Of a stretch of 12,910 nt of DNA, positions 1 to 7,250 are shown in pieces; within the stretch, counting starts at the first letter, position 1; each line of letters begins with the position of its first letter. The stretch is from assembly GCA_905215845.1 (NCBI GenBank), contig CAJMRU010000014.1, positions 1 through 12,910 on the forward strand, in the 5' to 3' direction. Below the pieces are notes generated by a model. It made no database searches, was not told where the DNA came from, and was given only the letters and a program-made list of their open reading frames with translations. The stretch comes from an uncultured bacterium. Lineage in GTDB: Bacteria > Bacillota > Clostridia > TANB77 > CAG-508. The translations under genes and the position numbers were made by a program.

Positions 1-1538
1 ATAACAAGAATGTAACATCAAATTTAAAAAATGATATTTATATAGAAGATGGAATTATATATTTATCAAAAAGTGATGTAGCCAATTTTTTTGATAAATA
101 TATATATGAAGAAAAAGAATCAAATAAAATAATAACAACATATGATAAAAAAATAGCTGAAATAGGCTTTGAAGATAATGTAATAAATATAAATGGAGCA
201 AATAAAAAAATATATGCTCATGCAATAGAAAAAAATGATACAATTTATTTACCGATTTCAGAAATGAAGGAAGTATACAATGTAGAAATTCAACATATGG
301 AAGACAGTAAAGTGATAACTATGGATTCACTAGACAAAGAACAAAAAAAAGCAATAGTAACTTCAAATGTATCAATAAAATCATCAACAAAGATGATTGC
401 AAAAACAGTTGATAGAATAAAAAAAGGCTCAACAGTTGTAGTAATTTCTTCAGATAAGGGATACTCTAGAGTAAGAACAGAAAATGGTAAAATAGGTTAT
501 ATTAAAACAAAGAAATTAGCAAATGAATATAAAGAAAGAGAAAATTTAGAAGAAGAAAAACAAATAGAAGGAAAAGTTAATTTAACTTGGGATTATTATT
601 CAGAAGTAGCTTCTGCTCCTGATAGAACAGGAACTAAAATTGATGGGGTAAATGTTGTATCACCTTCATTTTTCTATATTGATGAGGATGGAAGATTTGT
701 TGAAAATATAGGTGATAAAGGAATTAGCTATATAGAATGGGCTCATGAAAATGGATATAAAGTATGGCCAATGGTATCAAATGCACCGGCTGCTTCATCT
801 AGTTTAGAGATTACATCTAAAATTATGAATGACTATGAAATAAGACAAAAATTAATTGATGCAATAGTAAAATCATGTATAGAATATGATTTAGATGGAA
901 TAAATATAGATTTTGAAAATATGAAAGAAAAAGATAAAGATATGTTTTCAAGATTTATAATAGAATTAGTACCAAGAATGAAAGAAATAGGCTTAGTTAC
1001 AAGTGTAGATGTTACAGCACCAGATGGAGGAGAAACTTGGTCAATGTGTTTTGATAGACATGTTATAGGTGATGTAGCAGATTATATAATATTTATGGCA
1101 TATGATCAATATGGTTTGGCTAGCAAAAAAGCTGGAACAAATGCAGGATATGATTGGATAAAACTAAATTTAACTAAATTTTTAAAAACAGAAGAAGTTC
1201 AACCAGAAAAATTAATATTAGCAGTTCCATTTTACACAAGATTATGGACAGAAAATCCAGACGGAGAAATAATAAAAAAATCAACAGTAGCAATGAATAA
1301 AATAGAAAATGTTATACCAGAAGATGTAGAAAAACAATGGAAAGATGATGTTAAACAAAATTATGTTGAATATAAAGAAGGAGAAAACACTAAAAAAATG
1401 TGGATAGAAGATGTAGAATCCTTAAAAGCAAAAATGTCATTGATAAAAGAAAACAACTTAGCTGGTGTAGCATCTTGGCAAAAGGGAATGGAAACGGATG
1501 ATGTTTGGGAAATGATGAAGAATGAATTAAATAAGTAA
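1..1538 (+). CDS. GH18-family glycosidase with stalk-like and SH3-like N-terminal domains (5' partial)
   Basis: The reading frame is open from base 3 to the TAA at 1536-1538, giving 511 visible residues, so the true start lies left of the window. ATG 264 is only an internal Met. Visible residues ~1-105 resemble a copper-amine-oxidase-N-like stalk domain (phrases such as DTIYLPISEM). Residues ~116-172 look like a bacterial SH3 domain (KGSTVVVISSDKGYSRV, GKIGYIKTKKL). From ~190 to the end is a GH18 barrel. It carries the family's D-x-x-x-D-x-E catalytic signature as DGINIDFE at visible residues 298-305, the last E being the expected acid/base, plus FMAYDQYG and a C-terminal GVASWQKG strand. GH18 enzymes of this kind in spore-formers cleave beta-1,4 GlcNAc linkages in cortex or wall peptidoglycan, and others are chitinases. 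A wall-directed role is inferred from the SH3 and stalk domains. Any signal peptide would be off the left edge. A terminator follows directly, so this gene ends its transcript. Confidence 0.88.
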   Translation, partial: NKNVTSNLKNDIYIEDGIIYLSKSDVANFFDKYIYEEKESNKIITTYDKKIAEIGFEDNVININGANKKIYAHAIEKNDTIYLPISEMKEVYNVEIQHMEDSKVITMDSLDKEQKKAIVTSNVSIKSSTKMIAKTVDRIKKGSTVVVISSDKGYSRVRTENGKIGYIKTKKLANEYKERENLEEEKQIEGKVNLTWDYYSEVASAPDRTGTKIDGVNVVSPSFFYIDEDGRFVENIGDKGISYIEWAHENGYKVWPMVSNAPAASSSLEITSKIMNDYEIRQKLIDAIVKSCIEYDLDGINIDFENMKEKDKDMFSRFIIELVPRMKEIGLVTSVDVTAPDGGETWSMCFDRHVIGDVADYIIFMAYDQYGLASKKAGTNAGYDWIKLNLTKFLKTEEVQPEKLILAVPFYTRLWTENPDGEIIKKSTVAMNKIENVIPEDVEKQWKDDVKQNYVEYKEGENTKKMWIEDVESLKAKMSLIKENNLAGVASWQKGMETDDVWEMMKNELNK

Positions 1539-1546
1539 AATAAAAG

Positions 1547-1584
1547 AATCATTTTAGACTGAATAGGTTTAAAATGATTTTTTT
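1547..1584 (+). terminator. Rho-independent terminator after the GH18 gene (repeat copy 1)
   Basis: Arms AATCATTTTAGAC (1547-1559) and GTTTAAAATGATT (1567-1579) pair over 13 bp including one G-U, with a 7-nt loop, and run into seven Ts (1578-1584). It lies 9 nt after the GH18 stop codon. A near-identical copy is at 2796-2832. Confidence 0.85.
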
Positions 1585-1654
1585 AGAGTAATATAAAAAA
1601 TTTACAAATAAAGTAAAATTTATTTTGATTTTTAATGAAAATTATACTGAGAAA

Positions 1655-1663
1655 TGATATAAT
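1655..1663 (+). promoter_or_regulatory. Extended -10 promoter for the YhcG-family gene
   Basis: TGATATAAT matches the extended -10 consensus TGnTATAAT exactly. No good -35 at 16-18 bp spacing is seen, as is usual for extended -10 promoters. Transcription would start near 1670, so the palindrome at 1682-1704 would lie in the 5' leader RNA. Confidence 0.6.
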
Positions 1664-1681
1664 ATTTATAAAATGAAAAAA

Positions 1682-1704
1682 TTGTGCAAGAAGTTCTTGC
1701 ACAA
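1682..1704. repeat. Perfect 23-bp palindrome in the leader of the YhcG-family gene (copy 1)
   Basis: The left arm TTGTGCAAGAA (1682-1692) and right arm TTCTTGCACAA (1694-1704) are exact reverse complements around one central G (1693). It sits between the putative promoter and the Shine-Dalgarno sequence (AAAGGAGG, 1708-1715). In RNA it could form a 10-bp hairpin with a 3-nt loop just before the ribosome binding site. The same 23 bases plus two more (25 identical) recur inside the gene at 2005-2029. An operator, an RNA regulatory hairpin or a nuclease target site are all possible. Function is not established from sequence. Confidence 0.9.
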
Positions 1705-1721
1705 ATGAAAGGAGGTAAAAT

Positions 1722-2772
1722 ATGCAAAATAATATAGAAATAAGAGAGTATAAACAAATTTTAGAAAATATAAAGCAAGAAGTATTAAAATCACAATATC
1801 GTGCAATGCAAACAGTAAATAAAGAATTAATATTTATGTATTGGCATATTGGCAAAATCATTGTAGATAATAGCAAATGGGGAAATAAATTTATAAATAA
1901 TTTATCAATAGACTTAAAAATACAATTTCCAGATATTCAAGGTTTTTCTGTTAGAAATTTAAAATATATGAAAAAAATTGCAGTAGAATATCCGAATTTT
2001 GGATTTGTGCAAGAAGTTCTTGCACAAATTACATGGTATCATAATGTTATTTTAATGGATAAAGTAAAAGACATAGAAGAAAGAAAATGGTATATTAGTC
2101 AAACTATAAAAAACGGATGGTCTACTAATGTATTAAAGAATCAAATAAAAAACAAATTATATGAAAGACAAGCAATAGCAGATAAAATAACAAATTTTGA
2201 AAATACTTTACCAAATATTCAGAGTGATTTAGCATTACAGACTTTAAAAGACCCATATATTTTTGATTTTATATCATTAAAAGGCCAAGTTAAAGAAAAA
2301 GAAATTGAAGAAGCAATGATAACAAAGATTAAAAATGTTTTGTTAGAATTACGGAACAGGTTTTGCTTTTGTTGGAAATCAATATAGGTTAACTGTTAGT
2401 GATAAAGAGTATTTTATAGATTTATTATTTTATCATTTAGAATTAAGATGTTATATTGTTGTAGAACTAAAAGCAAGGGAATTTTTACCAATAGACGTAG
2501 GTCAGCTAAATTTTTATTTATCAGCAGTAGATGATATATTAAGAAAAGACGGAGATAATCCAACAATAGGAATTATACTATGCCAAGATAAAGACAAATT
2601 AGTAGCAGAATATGCACTAAAAGATATTAATAAACCAGTAGGTGTTAGCGAATATAAATTATTACAAGATATACCTGAATATTTACAATCACAATTACCA
2701 AAAGCAGAAGAAATTGAATTGCATATTAAAGATATTGAAGAAATAGAAAAACAGCAAGAGAATGAAGAATAA
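1722..2772 (+). pseudogene. YhcG/DUF1016-family PDDEXK nuclease, frameshifted
   Basis: Frame 1 starts at ATG 1722 behind AAAGGAGG and encodes the DUF1016 N-terminal domain (MYWHIGKII, GFSVRNLKYMKKIA, EVLAQITWYHN). After LLEL (ending at 2351) it shifts and stops at 2385-2387. The missing half continues in another frame from GGA 2353 to the TAA at 2770-2772: GTGFAFVGNQYRL, YFIDLLFYH, CYIVVELKA, LNFYLSAVDD, KPVGVSEYKLL. Removing the C at 2352 joins both parts into one 349-residue protein, the usual length of the family. The PDDEXK core residues (D of FIDLLFYH and E-x-K of VELKA) are intact in the second frame. The family is a predicted endonuclease often found in accessory regions, and its biochemical role is poorly defined. 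The break lies between the two domains. No slippery heptamer is visible, so programmed frameshifting is unlikely; a recent mutation or a sequencing/assembly error fits better. A terminator with a twin upstream of the gene follows. Confidence 0.9.
2003..2029. repeat. Palindrome copy 2, inside the YhcG-family coding sequence
   Basis: The 23-bp palindrome of 1682-1704 recurs here exactly and its symmetry extends to 27 bp (13-nt arms around G2016). In frame it encodes FVQEVLAQI, within the conserved stretch leading to ITWYHN, so protein constraint explains part of this copy but not its exact match to the noncoding leader copy. Confidence 0.9.
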
Positions 2773-2795
2773 TTAATTAAATAAATAAAATAAAA

Positions 2796-2832
2796 AATCA
2801 TTTTAGACTAAATAGGTTTAAAATGATTTTTT
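2796..2832 (+). terminator. Rho-independent terminator after the YhcG-family gene (repeat copy 2)
   Basis: Same hairpin as 1547-1583: 37 aligned bases with one difference, in the loop (TAAATAG here, TGAATAG there). The 13-bp stem is followed by six Ts. It lies 23 nt after the TAA of the nuclease frame. Confidence 0.82.
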
Positions 2833-2838
2833 ATTCTA

Positions 2839-2865
2839 TAAATGGTAAAATTAAATTACCAGTTT
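2839..2865 (+). repeat. Left inverted repeat of the IS30-family element
   Basis: This 27-base stretch matches the reverse complement of 4002-4028 at 21 positions. It begins 6 bases after the T-run of the preceding terminator. Confidence 0.7.
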
Positions 2866-2901
2866 GTGAAAAATAAAAAAGACACATATTAAAACTTATG
2901 A

Positions 2902-2907
2902 TACAAT
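2902..2907 (+). promoter_or_regulatory. Putative -10 box for the IS30 transposase
   Basis: TACAAT lies 37 bases before the preferred ATG (2945). A weak -35 (AAGACA, 2879-2884) is 17 bp upstream. The ATG at 2906 overlaps this box, which argues against it as the start. A 7-bp inverted repeat (CAATGTT 2904-2910 / AACATTG 2923-2929) would form a leader hairpin. Confidence 0.4.
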
Positions 2908-2944
2908 GTTGGTGTCGAATCAAACATTGAAAGAAGGTTTTAAT

Positions 2945-4000
2945 ATGTGTCAACAAAATAATAACACAAAAAGTAAAAAAGGTAAACACCTAAATTATGG
3001 AGAAAGACAGTCAATAGAAAGATGGTGGAATAGAGATAAACGAACAAAGGTTGAAATAGCTGGACTTTTAGATAGAACAGAAAAAACAATAAGAAATGAA
3101 ATAAAAAGAGGATTAGTAAAAAATTTAACAACAGAGCTAATAGAAATCTGGGTGTATAGTGCAGATGTTGCACAACAAAGATACGAATATTATCTAAAAG
3201 CAAAAGGACCAAAATTAAAAATAGATAATGATTATGAACTTAAAGCATATGTTGAAAAATCAATAAAAGAAGACAAAAAATCACCAGAAGTAATAGCAAA
3301 AGAAATAAAAAACATGAACTTTAAAACAAAAATGTGTGCAAGAACAATAAGAAATAATATATATGCAGGAGATATTTATGATATCAAATCAAGAGATATG
3401 ATATACAACAAAGAATATAAAGAAAAAAATAAAGAAAAGAGAATATTCGAAAAAGTACCACCAGAGAAAAGTATAGAATATAGACCAGAAGAAGCAAATA
3501 ATAGAGAAGAATATGGACATTGGGAAGGAGATTTAGTAATAGGAACTAAAAAAAGAGGCTCAGTATTATTTACATTAACAGAGAGAAAGACAAGAGAAGA
3601 AATAATTATGAAAATACCTGGAAAGAAAGCAGAACATGTAGCAAAAGCATTAGATTTAATAGAAAGAAAATATAAGAATATATTTTATAAAAAATTTAAA
3701 ACAATAACTTTTGATAATGGAGGGGAATTTAGGAATTGGAAAGCATTAGAGAAATCATATGATAATCGAAGAAAAAAAGTAAGAACAGAAGTATATTATG
3801 CTCATCCATATCGTTCAGGAGAACGAGGAAGCAATGAAAATGCCAATAGACTTATAAGAAGATTCATACCTAAAGGAACAGATATAACGCCAATTTCAGA
3901 AGAATTTATACAATATATAGAAGATTGGATAAATAATTATCCAAGAGCTATGTTTAATTATAAAAGTACCAACGAAATCTTAAGTGAAATATGTGCATAA
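2945..4000 (+). CDS. IS30-family transposase
   Basis: This DDE recombinase moves the surrounding insertion sequence. ATG 2945 is preferred over the in-frame ATG 2906: it has AGAAGG 6-8 nt upstream, while the extra 13 residues overlap the likely promoter. The 351-residue product starts with the IS30 helix-turn-helix region (LNYGERQSIERWWNRDKRT, then VEIAGLLDRTEKTIRNEIKRG). Next is the catalytic core: first Asp in GHWEGDLVIG (D196 from this start), second Asp in ITFDNGGEF (D257), and Glu in ERGSNENANRLIRRFIPKGT (E298). All three catalytic residues are present and the frame is unbroken, so the enzyme is probably active. The spacing between the second Asp and the Glu is about seven residues longer than in typical family members, owing to an insert around KSYDNRRKKVRTE. 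Codon use matches its neighbours, so it looks long resident or from a similar host. Confidence 0.95.
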   Translation: MCQQNNNTKSKKGKHLNYGERQSIERWWNRDKRTKVEIAGLLDRTEKTIRNEIKRGLVKNLTTELIEIWVYSADVAQQRYEYYLKAKGPKLKIDNDYELKAYVEKSIKEDKKSPEVIAKEIKNMNFKTKMCARTIRNNIYAGDIYDIKSRDMIYNKEYKEKNKEKRIFEKVPPEKSIEYRPEEANNREEYGHWEGDLVIGTKKRGSVLFTLTERKTREEIIMKIPGKKAEHVAKALDLIERKYKNIFYKKFKTITFDNGGEFRNWKALEKSYDNRRKKVRTEVYYAHPYRSGERGSNENANRLIRRFIPKGTDITPISEEFIQYIEDWINNYPRAMFNYKSTNEILSEICA

Positions 4001-4001
4001 T

Positions 4002-4028
4002 AAATCGGAAATTTATTATTGCCATTTA
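4002..4028 (-). repeat. Right inverted repeat of the IS30-family element
   Basis: It starts two bases after the transposase stop codon and mirrors the left repeat at 2839-2865 with six mismatches in 27 bases. Confidence 0.7.
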
Positions 4029-4054
4029 TAACACAAGAAATTTGTAATATTTTG

Positions 4055-4084
4055 TTGTTATTTTAATAGAAAATGTGTTATACT
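4055..4084 (+). promoter_or_regulatory. Sigma-A-type promoter for der-plsY-gpsA
   Basis: TTGTTA (4055-4060) and TATACT (4079-4084) are 18 bp apart, with a TG dinucleotide one base before the -10 (extended -10). It lies between the right end of the insertion sequence and der, so the insertion leaves it intact. The leader would be about 60 nt. Confidence 0.65.
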
Positions 4085-4153
4085 ATAAAATATTAAAAAT
4101 ATCAAAATAACACAATAATTTTGAAATATAAATAAAAAAGGAAAGGTAGAAAA

Positions 4154-5476
4154 ATGTCAAAACCAATAGTAGCAATAATAGGAAAACCAAATGTTGGAAA
4201 ATCAACTTTTTTTAATTATTTGGTTGGAAGTAGAATATCTATAGTACAAGATACTCCGGGAGTTACTCGTGATAGAATTTATGCTGATACAAACTGGAGA
4301 GGAAGAAACTTTACATTAATAGATACAGGAGGAATAGAGCCAGAGTCAGATGATATCATTTTATCTCAAATGAGAGAACAAGCCAATCTTGCGATATCAA
4401 TGGCTGATGTTATAATATTTCTTACTGATATAAGACAAGGAGTAACAGCAGCAGATAGTGAAATTGCAGTTATGCTAAAAAAATCAGGAAAACCAGTAGT
4501 TTTAGTTTGTAATAAAGCTGACAATTTTGAAAAAGATAGAGAAGAAATTTACGAATTTTATAATTTAGGTTTAGGAGACCCATATCCAATTTCAGCAAGT
4601 AATGCACTTGGTCTTGGAGATGTACTAGATAAAATTTATGAAAGTTTCCCTGAAAAAACTTCAGACGAAGATGAAGATGATATAATAAAAGTTGCAGTAA
4701 TAGGAAAACCAAATGTAGGAAAATCTTCATTGATAAATAAAATACTAGGAGAAAATAGAGCGATAGTAAGTAATATTGCAGGAACAACTAGAGATGCCAT
4801 AGACTCAAAATTTGAGAATGAAAAAGGAAAATATGTTTTAATTGATACAGCAGGAGTAAGAAGAAAAAGCAAAGTAAAAGAATCAATAGAAAAATTTAGT
4901 ATAATGAGAACTTTACTTGCAATAGAAAGAGCAGATGTATGCTTGATGATGATAGACGCATTAGAAGGCGTAACAGATCAAGACGCAAAAATAGCAGGAG
5001 AAGCGCATGAAGCAGGAAAAGGAGTAATAATAGTTGTAAATAAATGGGATGAATATGAAAAAGAAACAGGGACATTAGAAAGATATAAAAAAGAAATATA
5101 TGCAAAATTGTCATATTTATCATATGCTCCAATAATATTTATATCAGCAAAAACAGGACAAAGGGTAAATAAATTATTTGATTTAATAAACCATGTAAAT
5201 GAACAAAACAGTATGAGAATATCTACATCAGTACTAAATCAAGTAATAAATGAAGCTATTTCAATAGTACAACCACCAACAGATAAAGGAAAAAGATTAA
5301 AGATTTTTTATGGTACACAAGCTTCAACAAAACCACCAACATTTGTTATTTTTGTAAATAATAAAGAATTGTTCCACTTTTCATATGAAAGATATTTAGT
5401 AAATCAAATAAGAAAAGAATTTGGATTAGAAGGAACACCTGTTAGAATAATTGTAAGAGAGAAGGGAGAAGAATAA
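4154..5476 (+). CDS. der: Ribosome biogenesis GTPase Der (EngA)
   Basis: Der is an essential double GTPase that assists assembly of the 50S ribosomal subunit in the cytoplasm. Both G domains are complete in this 440-residue protein. Domain 1 has the P-loop GKPNVGKS at 10-17, DTPGVTRD at 33-40, DTGG at 57-60 and NKAD at 120-123. Domain 2 has the P-loop GKPNVGKS at 184-191, DTAG at 231-234 and NKWD at 296-299. An acidic linker (SDEDEDD, ~170-176) joins them, and the C-terminal ~90 residues form the KH-like RNA-binding domain. ATG 4154 has a purine-rich ribosome binding site (AAAGGAAAGG) ~7-15 nt upstream. The stop codon overlaps the plsY ATG by one base (TAATG), indicating translational coupling. 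It heads the transcript from the promoter at 4055-4084. Confidence 0.98.
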   Translation: MSKPIVAIIGKPNVGKSTFFNYLVGSRISIVQDTPGVTRDRIYADTNWRGRNFTLIDTGGIEPESDDIILSQMREQANLAISMADVIIFLTDIRQGVTAADSEIAVMLKKSGKPVVLVCNKADNFEKDREEIYEFYNLGLGDPYPISASNALGLGDVLDKIYESFPEKTSDEDEDDIIKVAVIGKPNVGKSSLINKILGENRAIVSNIAGTTRDAIDSKFENEKGKYVLIDTAGVRRKSKVKESIEKFSIMRTLLAIERADVCLMMIDALEGVTDQDAKIAGEAHEAGKGVIIVVNKWDEYEKETGTLERYKKEIYAKLSYLSYAPIIFISAKTGQRVNKLFDLINHVNEQNSMRISTSVLNQVINEAISIVQPPTDKGKRLKIFYGTQASTKPPTFVIFVNNKELFHFSYERYLVNQIRKEFGLEGTPVRIIVREKGEE

Positions 5477-6108
5477 TGGTATTTAACATTGTAGTAGCAA
5501 TAATTGCATATTTAATAGGAAGTATAAATTTTTCAGTTATTTTTAGTAAAAAAATGGCAGGATTTGATGTAAGAGAAAAAGGCAGTGGAAATGCAGGAAC
5601 AACCAATATGCTTCGTTCTGTTGGAAAAAAAGCAGCAGCAATAACACTTATTTGCGACATATTAAAAGGTGTAGTTGCTATATTAATAGCAATGTTTATA
5701 GCCTGGGCATTTAAAGTAGAAAATGCATCTTTATTAGTGCAAATAGCAGGAATAGCAGTTGTATTAGGTCATACTTTTCCTATATTCTTTGGATTTAAAG
5801 GTGGAAAAGGTGTAGCAACAGCTTTAGGAATATTACTAATGAGCAACTGGCAAATAGGATTAATTTGTTTGGTGTTTGGAGTAGTTTTAATAGCTTTAAC
5901 AAGAATGGTTTCATTAGGTTCATGTGCAGCAGCAGTATTATTTCCAGTATTAACTTTATTTATAAATGAACATTATATAGTTTCACAAGGTAGTAGCTAT
6001 TTAATATATAGTATAATCTTAGCGGTTATAGTTCTATTTAATCATAGAAGTAATATAAAAAGAATATTAAGTGGAAAAGAAAATAAGATAAGTTTTAAGA
6101 AAAGTTAA
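5476..6108 (+). CDS. plsY: Acyl-phosphate:glycerol-3-phosphate acyltransferase PlsY
   Basis: PlsY is a polytopic membrane enzyme that transfers an acyl group from acyl-phosphate to sn-glycerol-3-phosphate, giving lysophosphatidic acid, the first committed phospholipid intermediate. The 210 residues match the family length. The three conserved cytoplasmic motifs are present: GSGNAGTTN at 36-44, the phosphate-binding region GHTFPIFFGFKGGKGVAT at 98-115, and NHRSNIKRI at 189-197. Hydrophobic segments at ~4-24, ~54-78, ~87-104, ~118-144 and ~150-188 fit the usual multi-span fold. The start ATG at 5476 overlaps the der stop codon and uses the GAAGGGAG just before it. The next gene, gpsA, makes its substrate. 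The 3' end carries a short duplicated sequence (separate entry). Confidence 0.97.
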   Translation: MVFNIVVAIIAYLIGSINFSVIFSKKMAGFDVREKGSGNAGTTNMLRSVGKKAAAITLICDILKGVVAILIAMFIAWAFKVENASLLVQIAGIAVVLGHTFPIFFGFKGGKGVATALGILLMSNWQIGLICLVFGVVLIALTRMVSLGSCAAAVLFPVLTLFINEHYIVSQGSSYLIYSIILAVIVLFNHRSNIKRILSGKENKISFKKS

Positions 6109-6129
6109 TTTATAATGAAGAAAAGTTAA
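6097..6129 (+). repeat. Short direct repeat spanning the plsY stop codon
   Basis: AAGAAAAGTTAA occurs at 6097-6108, where it encodes the final KKS plus stop, and again at 6118-6129, an offset of 21 bases. AAAGTTAA (6122-6129) also has a reverse-complement partner at 6155-6162, but there is no T-run, so I do not call a terminator. Confidence 0.6.
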
Positions 6130-6266
6130 ATTAAGTAAATAAATAAAATTTGAGTTAACTTTCTAACAAGAATACTAATAGATATTAATTGTTATGAAAA
6201 CAACAAATATAAAACAAAAGTAATATTAATAAGAAAAATATTAAGAAACGAAAGGAAAAGGATAAA

Positions 6267-7250
6267 ATGAAAAATATAGCAGTAATAGGTAGTGGTAGCT
6301 GGGGAATGGCATTAGCAATTCATTTAGCTAGATGTGGAAACAATATTAAAGTATGGTCTTTTTTAGATGAAGAAAAGGATTTAATAAATAATGAAAGAAA
6401 GTGCAAATTTCTTCCAAATGTAGAAATACCAGATAATATAAGATGTTCAACAAATTTTGAAGAAGTAATAAAAGATTCAGAATTTATTTTACATGTTACA
6501 CCATCAAAATTTACAAGAAATATTTTCAAACAATATAAACAATTTGTAGGTAATAAGCCAGTAATAATTTGTTCAAAGGGATTTGAAAAGGAAAGCTTAA
6601 AAACATTAGATGAAGTATTAAAAGAAGAAATGCCAGAGGTTAGACTAGGAGTATTATCAGGTCCAAGTCATGCAGAAGAAGTTTCTGTTGCAGTTCCAAC
6701 AGTATTAGTTATAGCTTCAAAAGAAGAAGAAATACTAAATATGATTCAAGAAACTTTTATGTGTCCAGAAATGAGAATATATACTTCAAGTGATGTAAAA
6801 GGTGTAGAATTAGGAGGAGCACTTAAAAATATAATAGCTTTTTGTGCAGGAGTAGCAAGTGGAATAGGTCTAGGTGATAATACATTTGCAGCTTTAGTAA
6901 CTAGAGGACTAGGAGAACTTACAAGATTAGGAGTTGCATTAGGAGGAGAAAAAGACACATTTTATGGATTAAGTGGACTTGGAGACTTAATAGTTACTTG
7001 TTTAAGTGAACATAGTAGAAATAGAAAAGCTGGTAAATTAATAGGACAAGGAAAAACCTTAGAAGAAGCTAAAAAAGAAGTAGGAATGGTAATTGAAAGT
7101 ATAGATAATATTGAAGTAGCTTATGAATTAGGAAGAAAAAATAATGTATATATGCCAATAGTAGAAATGGTATATAAAGTTATTTATCAGCAATTAGACC
7201 CTCAAGAAGCAGTTAAAAATTTAATGACAAGAGATAGAAAAAGTGAATAA
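6267..7250 (+). CDS. gpsA: Glycerol-3-phosphate dehydrogenase [NAD(P)+] GpsA
   Basis: GpsA reduces dihydroxyacetone phosphate to sn-glycerol-3-phosphate with NAD(P)H in the cytoplasm, feeding phospholipid synthesis through PlsY, encoded just upstream. The 327-residue protein is full length. The N-terminal Rossmann dinucleotide motif GSGSWG is at 8-13, SKG at 103-105, GPSHAEEV at 132-139, the catalytic lysine in GALKN (K187), and the substrate-binding C-terminal region GLSGLGDLIVTC with HSRNRKAG at 249-256. The start at 6267 has GAAAGGAAAAGG upstream. A 158-base gap separates it from plsY without a clear terminator or strong promoter. Cotranscription is therefore likely but not certain. The order der-plsY-gpsA supports a growth-linked housekeeping cluster. 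Confidence 0.98.
   Translation: MKNIAVIGSGSWGMALAIHLARCGNNIKVWSFLDEEKDLINNERKCKFLPNVEIPDNIRCSTNFEEVIKDSEFILHVTPSKFTRNIFKQYKQFVGNKPVIICSKGFEKESLKTLDEVLKEEMPEVRLGVLSGPSHAEEVSVAVPTVLVIASKEEEILNMIQETFMCPEMRIYTSSDVKGVELGGALKNIIAFCAGVASGIGLGDNTFAALVTRGLGELTRLGVALGGEKDTFYGLSGLGDLIVTCLSEHSRNRKAGKLIGQGKTLEEAKKEVGMVIESIDNIEVAYELGRKNNVYMPIVEMVYKVIYQQLDPQEAVKNLMTRDRKSE

Larger units (their letters stand above)
2837..4030 (+). mobile_element. IS30-family insertion sequence, apparently complete
   Basis: A single DDE transposase gene is bracketed by imperfect inverted repeats: 2841-2865 at the left (starting AATGGTAAAATTAAATTACC) and 4002-4026 at the right (ending TTATTGCCATT). The repeats agree at about three quarters of positions. 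TATA occurs directly outside both ends (2837-2840 and 4027-4030). It may be a 4-bp target duplication, but it is self-complementary and so could also be part of the inverted repeat. The element without TATA is about 1,186 bp, normal for IS30. It inserted between the YhcG-gene terminator and the der promoter without breaking a gene. Confidence 0.8.

Noticed and set aside
1705..1737. Ten-codon frame from ATG 1705 overlapping the start of the YhcG-family gene
   Set aside because: It has no ribosome binding site of its own and its second to fourth codons are the ribosome binding site of the real gene.
2336..2360. Programmed ribosomal frameshift in the YhcG-family gene
   Set aside because: No slippery heptamer, stimulatory hairpin or in-frame stop at the shift point is visible; a single inserted base explains it more simply.
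1547..2832. The two hairpins as a CRISPR array or terminal repeats of a transposon
   Set aside because: There are only two copies 1.2 kb apart, in direct orientation, each with a stem and T-run right after a gene stop, and no transposase lies between them.
2906..2944. In-frame ATG at 2906 as the transposase start, adding 13 residues
   Set aside because: This ATG overlaps the likely -10 box and lacks a ribosome binding site, while ATG 2945 has AGAAGG at good spacing.
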